A DNA stretch of 64,000 nucleotides. Source: Aestuariirhabdus litorea (GTDB taxonomy: Bacteria; Pseudomonadota; Gammaproteobacteria; Pseudomonadales; Aestuariirhabdaceae). Made by a program: the position numbers and the translations under genes. Shown in pieces: positions 8,700 through 16,661 of the stretch. Below the pieces are notes generated by a model. That model was not told the origin of the DNA. It saw only the letters and a list, made by a program, of their open reading frames with translations, and made no database searches. Position 1 is the stretch's first letter, and every line of letters starts with the position of its first letter. The DNA lies in contig NZ_QWEZ01000002.1 in the NCBI RefSeq assembly GCF_003864255.1, positions 744,001 to 808,000 of the forward strand, given 5' to 3'.

Positions 8700-10168
8700 A
8701 GCGCTTCGCCACCTTCTACAGCAAGCTGTCGCTGGCCCTGTTGGCGAGCTTTCTGCTGCTGGTGGTGCTGATGATGGCCCTGGCCCAGCAGCTCAGCCGT
8801 ACTTACCAGGATGAAGTGGAGCAGCGTCTGCATAGGGACCTGGCCCGCCACATCGTGCAGGATTACCCCCTGGTGAAGGGGGGGGAGGTCGACCGGGTCG
8901 CCCTGCGCGAGCGCTTCCACTCGATGATGATCCTGGGTCCAAGTTTCGAGTTTTACCTGCTTGACCCCGCGGGGGAAGTGACCACTTACTCAGCCGATGA
9001 TGCGCGCATCAAAAGACGGACCCTCAGCCTGGAGCCGATCCAGGCGTTTCTGTCCGCGAGCCGTATGCTCCCGATCAAAGGGGACGATCCCCGCTCAGTG
9101 GCGCGACGTAAGGTATTTTCGGCCGCCGAGATTCGCGACGGGGAGCGCCTGTTGGGTTACCTCTATATCATCATCGGCGGAGAAGCCTACGACGATCTGA
9201 TGGCGCTCTTGCAACAGAGCCACATCGTCAAACTGGGGGTCTGGGGCGCACTGGCGGCGTTGGCCTTCGGCCTGGTGGTGAGCCTGCTGCTGTTTGCCCT
9301 GCTGACCCGGCCGCTCAGGCGGCTGTCGCGGGAGATGAGCCAGTACCGGCAGCGGGGGTTCGAGCAGGTGGTGCCGCCCCCCGGGCAGTGGTCCGCCGAT
9401 AGCCCCGACGAGATCGAGCGCCTGGGGGCGACCTTCAACGAGCTGGTGGGGGTGCTGGAGCAGCAGTACTTGAGGGTCAAGGGCAGTGATGCCCTGCGCC
9501 GCGAGCTGGTCTCCTACATCTCCCACGACCTGCGCACCCCATTGGCCGCCCTGTTGGGCTACCTGGAGACCTGGCAGATTCGTCACGCCGATGCCGACGG
9601 GGCGGATCTGGTCCGGGTGGCGCTGGACAACGCCTACCGGGTCAGCGCGCTGGTGGAGCAGCTGTTTGAGCTGGCCCACCTCGACAGTGCCGACAGCGCG
9701 GTGCATGCCGAGCCGGTGGCGATCGCCGAGCTGGTGCAGGACCTGCTGCAGAAACTGGCGCTGCAGGCATCGGAGCGCGGGATCGAGCTGTCGGTCGAGC
9801 CCCGCGACCCCTCACTGCAGTTGATGGCGGATATCGAAAAGCTGGAGCGAGTGCTGACTAACCTGCTGGATAACGCCATCAGGCACTGTCAGCGAGGGGA
9901 TCGGGTCTGGGTCCGGATCGAGGCCCAGCCCGGGGGGCTGGAGGTGAGCGTGTGCGACAGTGGGCGTGGCATCCCCGCCGAGGAGCTGCCCCGTATCTTT
10001 GAGCCTCACTACCGGGGCACCAACGCCGCCACCGGCAAACTGGGCAACAGTGGTCTGGGGTTGGCGATCAGTCGCCGTATCCTGCAGCTCCACGGCAGCG
10101 ATATCGGGGTCGAGAGCCGCCTGGGGGAGGGCAGCCGCTTCTTCTTTGTGTTACCGTTTGCGCCCTGA
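8693..10168 (+). CDS. Membrane sensor histidine kinase
   Basis: A 491-residue kinase with two membrane segments (about residues 12-32 and 182-207) enclosing a periplasmic sensing region of roughly 150 residues, then HAMP, HisKA with SYISHDLRTPLAALLGYLE (phospho-histidine in SHDLRTP), and HATPase with NLLDNAIRH, DSGRGIP and GLGLAISRRI. The chosen ATG at 8693 overlaps the regulator's TGA by a few bases, giving translational coupling; a longer reading from 8651 is not needed. The signal is unknown. Confidence 0.92.
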   Translation: MLKRFATFYSKLSLALLASFLLLVVLMMALAQQLSRTYQDEVEQRLHRDLARHIVQDYPLVKGGEVDRVALRERFHSMMILGPSFEFYLLDPAGEVTTYSADDARIKRRTLSLEPIQAFLSASRMLPIKGDDPRSVARRKVFSAAEIRDGERLLGYLYIIIGGEAYDDLMALLQQSHIVKLGVWGALAALAFGLVVSLLLFALLTRPLRRLSREMSQYRQRGFEQVVPPPGQWSADSPDEIERLGATFNELVGVLEQQYLRVKGSDALRRELVSYISHDLRTPLAALLGYLETWQIRHADADGADLVRVALDNAYRVSALVEQLFELAHLDSADSAVHAEPVAIAELVQDLLQKLALQASERGIELSVEPRDPSLQLMADIEKLERVLTNLLDNAIRHCQRGDRVWVRIEAQPGGLEVSVCDSGRGIPAEELPRIFEPHYRGTNAATGKLGNSGLGLAISRRILQLHGSDIGVESRLGEGSRFFFVLPFAP

Positions 10169-10197
10169 ATCAAGCCCATCCGAAGGACCCACACCCC

Positions 10198-11088
10198 GTG
10201 CTACTGGACCGCATGCCCTCGCTGCCCCTACTGCTTGCGCGTATCCTGCTGCGCCGCAAAGCCCCCTATCAGGGGCAGCCGCTGCCGCCGGGCCGGGTAC
10301 GGGTGGAGGGGATTCGCATTAACCCCGCTCACCTTGAGCGCTACCGCCGCCTGATCCAGTGTGTCGAAGGCGATGCCGGTGTGCCACTGTGTTACCCTCA
10401 CCTGCTGAGCTTCCCCCTGCAGTTAAGCCTGATCACGGTGCCGGCGTTCCCGCTGCCTCTGCTGGGGCTGGTACACCTGCGTAACCGTATCCGGGCCTAT
10501 AGGGCGATCAATCCCCATGCGCCGGTGCAGCTGGAGAGCTGGCTGCAGGGTCAGAACCCGACCGAGCGGGGGCTGGAATTCGAGCTCTGTACCCGGCTGG
10601 AGCAGGGAGGCGAGCGGGTGTGGGAGAGTTGCAGTGTTAACCTCTACCGTAGCCGCACAGCCCCCCGGGCCGCTCGTGTCGCCGACCGGCTGAGTCCGTT
10701 GGGCTGCCGCGGGCGCTGGGAGTTACCCGCCAACCTGGGTCGCCGCTACGCCCGCCTTGCCGGTGACTATAACCCCATCCACCTGTTTGGACTGAGTGCC
10801 CGCCTGTTCGGTTTTCCCCGTGCCCTGATCCATGGCATGTGGAGCAAGGCCCGCTGCATCACCAGCCTGCAGGACGCGGTGGCCGAGCTGGGGGAGGCGC
10901 TGGAGGTGAGTTGTGAGTTCAAGACCCCGCTGTTTCTTCCGGGGGAGGCGCTGATGAGCTGGCAGGTGGGGAGTGAGGGTGGCGTGGATTTCCTGTTGCA
11001 GGATGGGGCCGGGGTCAGGCCTCACCTGAAGGGGGTTATGCGCGCGCTGAATCCCGGGGTTGGGGCGATCGCGGAGGGGGCATCATGA
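10198..11088 (+). CDS. MaoC-like hotdog-fold hydratase
   Basis: A 296-residue protein whose C-terminal half has the MaoC signature AGDYNPIHLFGLSARLFGFPRALIHGMW, split here as the AGDYNPIH hydratase motif and the following IHGMW. The N-terminal half is a divergent second hotdog domain. Similar proteins act on enoyl- or 3-hydroxyacyl thioesters. It starts with GTG at 10198 (an ATG at 10213 is possible) just after the histidine kinase, and its end overlaps the LysE-type gene by 4 bases. The physiological substrate is unclear. Confidence 0.78.
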   Translation: MLLDRMPSLPLLLARILLRRKAPYQGQPLPPGRVRVEGIRINPAHLERYRRLIQCVEGDAGVPLCYPHLLSFPLQLSLITVPAFPLPLLGLVHLRNRIRAYRAINPHAPVQLESWLQGQNPTERGLEFELCTRLEQGGERVWESCSVNLYRSRTAPRAARVADRLSPLGCRGRWELPANLGRRYARLAGDYNPIHLFGLSARLFGFPRALIHGMWSKARCITSLQDAVAELGEALEVSCEFKTPLFLPGEALMSWQVGSEGGVDFLLQDGAGVRPHLKGVMRALNPGVGAIAEGAS

Positions 11089-11696
11089 CGCTGGCGGCCT
11101 GGTTGGCACTGGCGGGGGTCTGTTTGTTGGGGGCGGTCTCCCCCGGCCCGAGCCTGGCGGTGGTGTTGCGCCACACCCTGAACCATTCACGGGCCCACGG
11201 CATGGCGGTGGGGGTGGCCCATGCCCTGGGGGTCGGAGGCTACGCCCTGCTGTCGGTGACCGGGCTGGCGGCGCTCTTTGCCCACTACCCCCTGGCGCAA
11301 CAGCTGTTGGGGTGGGGGGGCGCCGCGTACCTGGCCTGGCTGGGGATCAAGGCCCTTCGGTCGGAGGGCAGTATCGGTCCGTCGGGCACTGGCTCCGTCG
11401 GCCAGCACTGGCGGCAGGCGGCCCGGGATGGGTTGATGATCTCGCTGCTCAACCCCAAGCTGATGATCTTTTTCGTCGCCCTTTTCAGCCAGTTTGTGGA
11501 GGCGGATACCCCGTTCTGGGTAGGGGTAGTGATGGTGTTGACCCCCACCCTGATCGATGGCGGCTGGTACTGCCTTGTGGCTGTGTTGCTGTCGCACCGG
11601 TCGGTGCTGGAGCGCCTGCGGGCGCGGGCGCAGTTGATCGACCGGGTGACCGGGGTGTTCCTGCTGCTGCTGGCGCTACGGGTGGTGACCCTCTGA
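11085..11696 (+). CDS. LysE/RhtB-family amino-acid exporter
   Basis: A 203-residue membrane protein with six hydrophobic segments and the family start GAVSPGPSLAVVLRHTL (the conserved P-G-P near residue 22). LysE/RhtB proteins export amino acids or homoserine lactone-like compounds. The ATG overlaps the stop of the MaoC-like gene (ATGA). The substrate cannot be told from the sequence. Confidence 0.88.
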   Translation: MTLAAWLALAGVCLLGAVSPGPSLAVVLRHTLNHSRAHGMAVGVAHALGVGGYALLSVTGLAALFAHYPLAQQLLGWGGAAYLAWLGIKALRSEGSIGPSGTGSVGQHWRQAARDGLMISLLNPKLMIFFVALFSQFVEADTPFWVGVVMVLTPTLIDGGWYCLVAVLLSHRSVLERLRARAQLIDRVTGVFLLLLALRVVTL

Positions 11697-11706
11697 GCCG
11701 CCTGCT

Positions 11707-11734
11707 TTGTGGTGCGTAGAGAATGGTCTATAAT
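11707..11734 (+). promoter_or_regulatory. Sigma-70 promoter of the cytochrome c5 gene
   Basis: TTGTGG (11707-11712) and a perfect TATAAT (11729-11734) are separated by 16 bases and lie about 70 bases before the cytochrome gene. The -35 half is only partly consensus. Confidence 0.55.
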
Positions 11735-11804
11735 CGCCCCTGCAAAAAAATCCATATGATCAAATAATGGTCAAACACTTTTAAAATTGATGAGGGGAAG
11801 CTGC

Positions 11805-12233
11805 GTGGCTTTAGCAATTGAGATGTTGAAAAAAGGTGCCTTTGGCGCACTCTGTATCGCCGGTCTGCTGCTGACTTCTGCCAGCCAGGCGGATGAAGCC
11901 ATTGCCGAGCGAATCAAGCCTGTGGGCGAGGTCTGCGTTCAGGGCGATGCCTGTGCCTCTGGTGGCGCGGCGACCGCTGCGGCAGGGCGCAGTGGCCAGG
12001 ATGTCTACAATGCAGCCTGTGCGGCTTGCCATGGAACCGGTGTGCTGGGTGCTCCCAAGCAGGGTGACACCGCTGAGTGGAAGGCCCGTGCCGATAAGGC
12101 CGGCGGTTTCGACCAGCTGCTCGCCCACGCCATCAATGGTATCAACGCGATGCCTCCCCGTGGCGGCTGTGGCGCCTGCTCCGACGATGAAATCGGCTCT
12201 GCCATTGAGTTTATGAGCGGCCTGTCCCGCTAA
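11805..12233 (+). CDS. Periplasmic cytochrome c5-type monohaem protein
   Basis: A 142-residue protein with a signal peptide (hydrophobic AFGALCIAGLLLTSASQA) and one haem site CAACH followed by GTGVLGAPKQGD, characteristic of cytochrome c5; the axial methionine is in INAMPPRGGC, and the extra cysteine pair GGCGAC is also typical of c5. I chose GTG 11805 because GAGGGGAAG lies directly in front; in-frame TTG/ATG codons at 11787/11790 have no such site. It probably carries electrons to a terminal oxidase. A strong terminator follows. Confidence 0.88.
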   Translation: MALAIEMLKKGAFGALCIAGLLLTSASQADEAIAERIKPVGEVCVQGDACASGGAATAAAGRSGQDVYNAACAACHGTGVLGAPKQGDTAEWKARADKAGGFDQLLAHAINGINAMPPRGGCGACSDDEIGSAIEFMSGLSR

Positions 12234-12250
12234 ACCCGGACCGACCGATA

Positions 12251-12285
12251 AAACCTCCCCCGGTCCCCCGGCGGGAGGTTTTTTT
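12251..12285 (+). terminator. Intrinsic terminator after cytochrome c5
   Basis: AAACCTCCC pairs with GGGAGGTTT around a GC-rich loop, followed by a T-run to 12285. The hairpin repeat element begins at the very next base. Confidence 0.9.
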
Positions 12286-12575
12286 ATGTACAGGATGTAC
12301 GGTAGATCGCGGGAGCCAGGGATGGTGTGAGCGATCAAGGGACGGGCGGGCCGATAGCTGCGCTCCTGCGCAATCGGCACTCCTGACATCCCTGTCAGTC
12401 GTAGATCGCGGGAGCCAGGGATGGCGTGAGCGATCAAGGGACGGGCGGGCCGATAGCTGCGCTCCTGCGCAATCGGCACTCCTGACATCCCTGTCAGTCG
12501 TAGATCGCGGGAGCCAGGGATGGTGTGAGCGATCAAAGGATGGGTGGGCCGCTGTACACCACCGGCACTTCCGGT
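12286..12575 (+). repeat. Tandem hairpin-string repeat (99-bp unit, about 2.5 copies)
   Basis: Directly after the terminator, GTAC-AGGAT-GTAC (12288-12300) is followed by a 99-base unit starting at 12302, 12401 and 12500; the first two are nearly identical and the third is cut off and degenerate. Each unit contains GCCAGGGATGG, a hairpin CCGAT...ATCGG with an inner TGCGC-TCCT-GCGCA stem, and a hairpin CTGACA-TCCC-TGTCAG. The same motifs recur at about 28.4 and 63.2-63.5 kb. No gene is seen in 12240-12741; the 99-base period (33 codons) leaves spurious open frames on the minus strand. Confidence 0.88.
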
Positions 12576-12741
12576 TTGAGCGCGCACGATCGCTTTTTAT
12601 TCCGGGCGCTATTCTGGCCGGCTTTGATTTTGCGTCGACAGGGGCGCGCTTTGAACTAGTCTGGAAAGGGGACTTGGCGGACCACTTAAGCGGTCATCCA
12701 GTGGCCCGGATCCTGGGTAAACAGCGAAGGAAACCTACACC

Positions 12742-13839
12742 ATGCAGAGACTCTATCGATGGGGAGCCGTGGTGCTGCCCGCGTTGCTGGCCGCGCCCCT
12801 TGCCTGGGCCGAGGCGCAGGTCAACGTCTACAACTGGAATGATTACATTGCCGAGGACACCATCGCCAATTTCGAGGCCCGCACCGGTATCAAGGTGGTC
12901 TACGACCTGTTCGATGCCAACGAGGTACTGGAGGCCAAGCTGCTGACCGGCAACTCCGGCTATGACCTGGTGGTTCCCTCGGACAACTTCATGGCCAAGC
13001 AGATCCAGGCCGGCATCTACCTGCCTCTGGACAAGAGCAAGATCCCCAACCTGAAAAACCTCAACCCCAAGTTGATGGCCGAGTTGGCGGAGGTGACCGA
13101 TCCGGGCAACCGCTATGGTGTACCCTATCTGTGGGGCACCACCGGCCTGGGTTACAACGTCGACAAGGTAAAGGCGGTGCTGGGGGATGACGCGCCGGTC
13201 GATAGCTGGGCGCTGGTGTTTGAGCCCCGGTACATGGAAAAGCTGGCCGGGTGTGGCGTCAGCTTTATGGACTCCCCCGCCGAGATGATGCCATTGGCAT
13301 TGACCTATCTGGGGCTGGACCCCAATAGCCTGAGTGCGGGCGATTATGAGAAGGCGGCGGCCCTGATGCAGTCGGTACGCCCCTACATCACCTATTTCCA
13401 CTCCTCCAAGTACATCACCGACCTGGCCAACGGGGACACCTGCGTTGCCGTGGGTTGGTCCGGCGATGTGCTACAGGCGGCCGACCGGGCTGAGGAGGCG
13501 GGCAATGGGGTGAATGTGGCTTACAGCATCCCCTTGGAGGGGGCTCCGATCTGGTTCGACCTGCTCGGCATCCCCAAGGATGCGCCCAACGCGGATAATG
13601 CCCATCGCCTGATCAACTACCTGCTGGAGCCTGAGGTGATGGCGGGTATTGTCAACTATGTGGCCTACGCCACCGCCAACGATGCTGCCATTGCGCTGGT
13701 GGATGAGGCGATCCGCACCGACCAGGGCATCTTCCCGCCCCCTGAGGTGATGGGCAAACTCTTTATCCACCGGCCGGTACTGCGCAAGATCGAGCGCCTG
13801 CAAACCCGGCTCTGGACCCGCCTCAAGTCCGGTCAATAA
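12742..13839 (+). CDS. Periplasmic putrescine/polyamine-binding protein (PotF/SpuD type)
   Basis: A 365-residue protein with a Sec signal peptide ending PLAWAEA. The mature start VNVYNWNDYIAEDTIANFE and the segments YDLVVPSDNFM and VPYLWGTTGLGYN are typical of PotF/SpuD polyamine-binding proteins; the tryptophans and acidic residues of these segments line the amine pocket in the family. No permease or ATPase gene is adjacent, so it is either an orphan subunit of a transporter encoded elsewhere or a sensor. RBS GAAGGAAA precedes the ATG. Confidence 0.9.
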   Translation: MQRLYRWGAVVLPALLAAPLAWAEAQVNVYNWNDYIAEDTIANFEARTGIKVVYDLFDANEVLEAKLLTGNSGYDLVVPSDNFMAKQIQAGIYLPLDKSKIPNLKNLNPKLMAELAEVTDPGNRYGVPYLWGTTGLGYNVDKVKAVLGDDAPVDSWALVFEPRYMEKLAGCGVSFMDSPAEMMPLALTYLGLDPNSLSAGDYEKAAALMQSVRPYITYFHSSKYITDLANGDTCVAVGWSGDVLQAADRAEEAGNGVNVAYSIPLEGAPIWFDLLGIPKDAPNADNAHRLINYLLEPEVMAGIVNYVAYATANDAAIALVDEAIRTDQGIFPPPEVMGKLFIHRPVLRKIERLQTRLWTRLKSGQ

Positions 13840-13854
13840 GCGCTGGCCGGGGTC

Positions 13855-14286
13855 TCAGGCCCCGGCCTCCCTTTTCAGGACCGCCATGGTCAAGCGCGAG
13901 ATGCAGACCGCTTTGCCCTGGTCGTTGTGCATTTGAATCTCCCACACCTGGGTCGAGCGCCCCACATGGATGGCCCGCGCGGTACCGGTGAGGGTCCCTT
14001 TGCGCATGCTGGAGAGGTGGTTGGCGTTGATCTCCAGCCCCACGCAGTAGCAGTCGGGGTCGGCAGCCAGATTGGCCGCGGTGCTGCCCAGGGTTTCGGC
14101 CAGCACCACCGAGGCCCCGCCGTGCAGGATACCGAAGGGCTGGTGGGTGCGGGGGTCGACCGGCAGGGTGCCGACCAGGTAATCATCGCCGAGCTCGGTC
14201 ATTTCGATCCCCAGGTGGCTCACCAGGGTGTTGTCCGACTGCTGGTTCAGTTGCTCGAGGGTCAGCGGGGTTTTCCAGATACTCAT
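13855..14286 (-). CDS. Hotdog-fold thioesterase (PaaI/EntH-like)
   Basis: A 143-residue single hotdog domain with the thioesterase signature QPFGILHGGASVVLAETLGS, whose HGG and downstream Glu are active-site positions in the 4-hydroxybenzoyl-CoA/PaaI superfamily. The ATG at 14286 is preceded by GTGGAGCC; upstream in-frame codons have no ribosome site. It probably clears acyl-CoA esters; the closest named relatives are the EntH/MenI type. It lies downstream of rep on the same strand. Confidence 0.85.
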   Translation of the reverse strand: MSIWKTPLTLEQLNQQSDNTLVSHLGIEMTELGDDYLVGTLPVDPRTHQPFGILHGGASVVLAETLGSTAANLAADPDCYCVGLEINANHLSSMRKGTLTGTARAIHVGRSTQVWEIQMHNDQGKAVCISRLTMAVLKREAGA

Positions 14287-14377
14287 CGATAGGCTCCACA
14301 GAAAGGTGGATCGATTCAAGCAGGAAGCCCCTTGCCTGCGCAACCACTCGTTGGAGTGATACTTATTCGCAGGCTCC

Positions 14378-16405
14378 CTAGCGGTTGAGCAGCTGGCGCA
14401 TGGCGCTCAGGTGGCTGTTGGCGTTGGCCTGTTTCTGCTCAGGGGAGGCGGTTTCACCCCAGCCCTCGCGAATCAGGTCTTCGGGGGGGAGCTCGTCGAG
14501 GAAGCGGCTGGGGGTAGTGTCGAAGATCTCCCCATACTGTTTGCGCATCCCGGCGAGGGTGAGGGTGAGGGTCTGGCGGGCACGGGTGATGCCGACGTAG
14601 GTGAGGCGACGCTCCTCTTCGATATTGTCCTCCTCAATACTGGTGCGATGGGGCAGCAACTCCTCCTCCATCCCCACCATAAACACATGAGGATACTCCA
14701 GCCCCTTGGAGGCGTGCAGGGTCATCAGCTGCACCCGGTCAGCGTCGTCCTCCTCCTCCTGGCGCTCCAGCATATCCCGCAGCACCAGGCGGGCGATGGC
14801 ATCCTCGAAGCCCATCTCCTCATCCTCGGCTTTGGCCAACGTCTGCTGCAGCGCTTCCAGCAGGAACCAGACGTTGCCCATCCGCTTCTCGGCAATCAGG
14901 TCGTTGCTGCAGTGTTGGGCGATGTAGGTTTCGTAATCGCAGTCGTAGATCATCTCGCGAATCGCGGCGATGGGGTCGTCGGTGTAGCAGCGCTTGGAGA
15001 CGCCCTCGATCCACTCGGAGAAGGTGCGCAGTTTTTCGAGGTGGCGCCCCCCCAGGTGTTGCTCCACCCCCAGCTCGTCGATGGCGGCGAACAGGCTGAC
15101 GTGACGCTCATTGGCGTAGTTACCCAGCTTCTCAAGGGTGGAGGGGCCGATCTCACGACGGGGTACGTTGACGATGCGCAGGAAGGCGTTGTCGTCGTCA
15201 CGGTTAATCAGCAGCCGCAGGTAGGCCATGATGTCCTTCACCTCGGCGCGGGAGAAGAAGGAGGTGCCACCATTGATGTGATAAGGAATCTGGTGGTGCT
15301 GCAGTTTCAGCTCCAGCAGGCGCGACTGGTGGTTGCCGCGGTAGAGGATGGCGTAGTCCTTATACTGGGTGCCCTTTTTCAGGCGCTGGCTAACGATCTC
15401 GGTCGCCACCCGCTCCGCCTCCGCTTCGTCGTTGCGGCAGCGCAGCACCCGGATCTCCTCCCCCATCCCCAGCTCACTCCAGAGACGCTTCTCGAACACA
15501 TGGGGGTTGTTGTCGATCAGGGTGTTGGCCGCCTTGAGAATGCGGCTGGTGGAGCGGTAGTTCTGCTCCAGCTTGATCACCCGTAGAGAGGGAAAATCTT
15601 CCTTCAGTTGCACCAGGTTCTCCGGTCGTGCCCCGCGCCAGGCGTAGATCGACTGGTCGTCGTCCCCCACCACGGTAAAGCGGGCCCGTTGCCCCACCAG
15701 TTGCCTGACCAGCAGGTACTGGCTGGCGTTGGTGTCCTGGTATTCGTCGACCAGCAGATAGCGAATGCGGTTCTGCCACTTCTCGAGGATGTCGGGACGG
15801 GTCTGGAACAGTTTTACCGGCAGCAGGATCAGGTCGTCGAAATCGACAGAGTTGTAGGCCTTGAGGGTACGGTCGTAATGGTGGTAAACCCGCGCCGCCA
15901 CCTGCTCACTGGGACCGCGGGCGTTGGCCAGCGCCTGCTCGGGGGTGACCATGTCGTTCTTCCAGTTGGAGATCATGTGCTGGATCTGGTCGGTCTGCTC
16001 CTCCTCCCCCTGGTCATCCTTGAGCATCAGGTCGCCGATCAGGGTCTGGGCGTCCTGGGCATCGAAGATCGAAAAGGTGCTCTTGTAACCCAGGGCCTGG
16101 TGCTCCTTGCGGATGATATTGAGCCCCAGGTTGTGGAAGGTGGAGACCGTCAGGCCACGCGCGGCTGCCCCTTTCACCAGTTTGCCGACCCTCTCCTTCA
16201 TCTCCCGCGCCGCCTTGTTGGTAAAGGTAACGGCCACGATGTTGCTGGCCTTGAAGCCGCACTGCTGGATCAGGTAGGCGATCTTGGTGGTGATCACACT
16301 GGTTTTGCCGCTGCCGGCACCAGCCAGCACCAGCAGGGGGGAATCGATATAGTGCACCGCCTGGTGCTGGCGCTCATTAAGGTGGTTCACGGCGGTCCGG
16401 GTCAA
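14378..16405 (-). CDS. rep: ATP-dependent DNA helicase Rep
   Basis: A 675-residue UvrD/Rep family superfamily-1 helicase with motif I LAGAGSGKTSVIT near residue 30, motif II LLVDEYQDTN, motif III GDDDQSIYAWRGA, motif IV QNYRSTSRIL and motif VI TYVGITRARQTL. Length and the start MTRTAVNHLNERQHQAVHYI match Rep rather than UvrD. It moves 3'-5' and helps replication forks past blocks. No feature is seen in the AT-rich stretch upstream (16406-16660) beyond promoter-like composition. Confidence 0.93.
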   Translation of the reverse strand: MTRTAVNHLNERQHQAVHYIDSPLLVLAGAGSGKTSVITTKIAYLIQQCGFKASNIVAVTFTNKAAREMKERVGKLVKGAAARGLTVSTFHNLGLNIIRKEHQALGYKSTFSIFDAQDAQTLIGDLMLKDDQGEEEQTDQIQHMISNWKNDMVTPEQALANARGPSEQVAARVYHHYDRTLKAYNSVDFDDLILLPVKLFQTRPDILEKWQNRIRYLLVDEYQDTNASQYLLVRQLVGQRARFTVVGDDDQSIYAWRGARPENLVQLKEDFPSLRVIKLEQNYRSTSRILKAANTLIDNNPHVFEKRLWSELGMGEEIRVLRCRNDEAEAERVATEIVSQRLKKGTQYKDYAILYRGNHQSRLLELKLQHHQIPYHINGGTSFFSRAEVKDIMAYLRLLINRDDDNAFLRIVNVPRREIGPSTLEKLGNYANERHVSLFAAIDELGVEQHLGGRHLEKLRTFSEWIEGVSKRCYTDDPIAAIREMIYDCDYETYIAQHCSNDLIAEKRMGNVWFLLEALQQTLAKAEDEEMGFEDAIARLVLRDMLERQEEEDDADRVQLMTLHASKGLEYPHVFMVGMEEELLPHRTSIEEDNIEEERRLTYVGITRARQTLTLTLAGMRKQYGEIFDTTPSRFLDELPPEDLIREGWGETASPEQKQANANSHLSAMRQLLNR

Positions 16406-16661
16406 AGGGAAGGGCGCGATATTTTAACAGGTTGCGACGCTGAAAAGCAGAACCTGTGAGGGGTAGAGGAGGGGAAGTTCGACTCTTTGATTTCGTTAGT
16501 TATTTAACATTTTATTTATTTTTCCCTTGTATCGACTTGTTTGTATTGAAAAAAACTAAATTAATCCGGTACTGTTGTCTTCTTTGGATGGATTCCTCAG
16601 GAGCTGGCGTGGAGTGCCAGAACGATAGTTTTTAACTCATTTGATAACTAAAGGTGGTCGT

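Noticed and set aside
12302-12545. CRISPR array
   Set aside because: Repeat units are 99 bases, directly adjoining and without unique spacers; no cas genes in the window.
11811-12587. A 258-codon minus-strand frame with internal amino-acid repeats
   Set aside because: It is the product of the 99-base DNA repeat (a multiple of three) plus the antisense of the cytochrome gene; not a protein.
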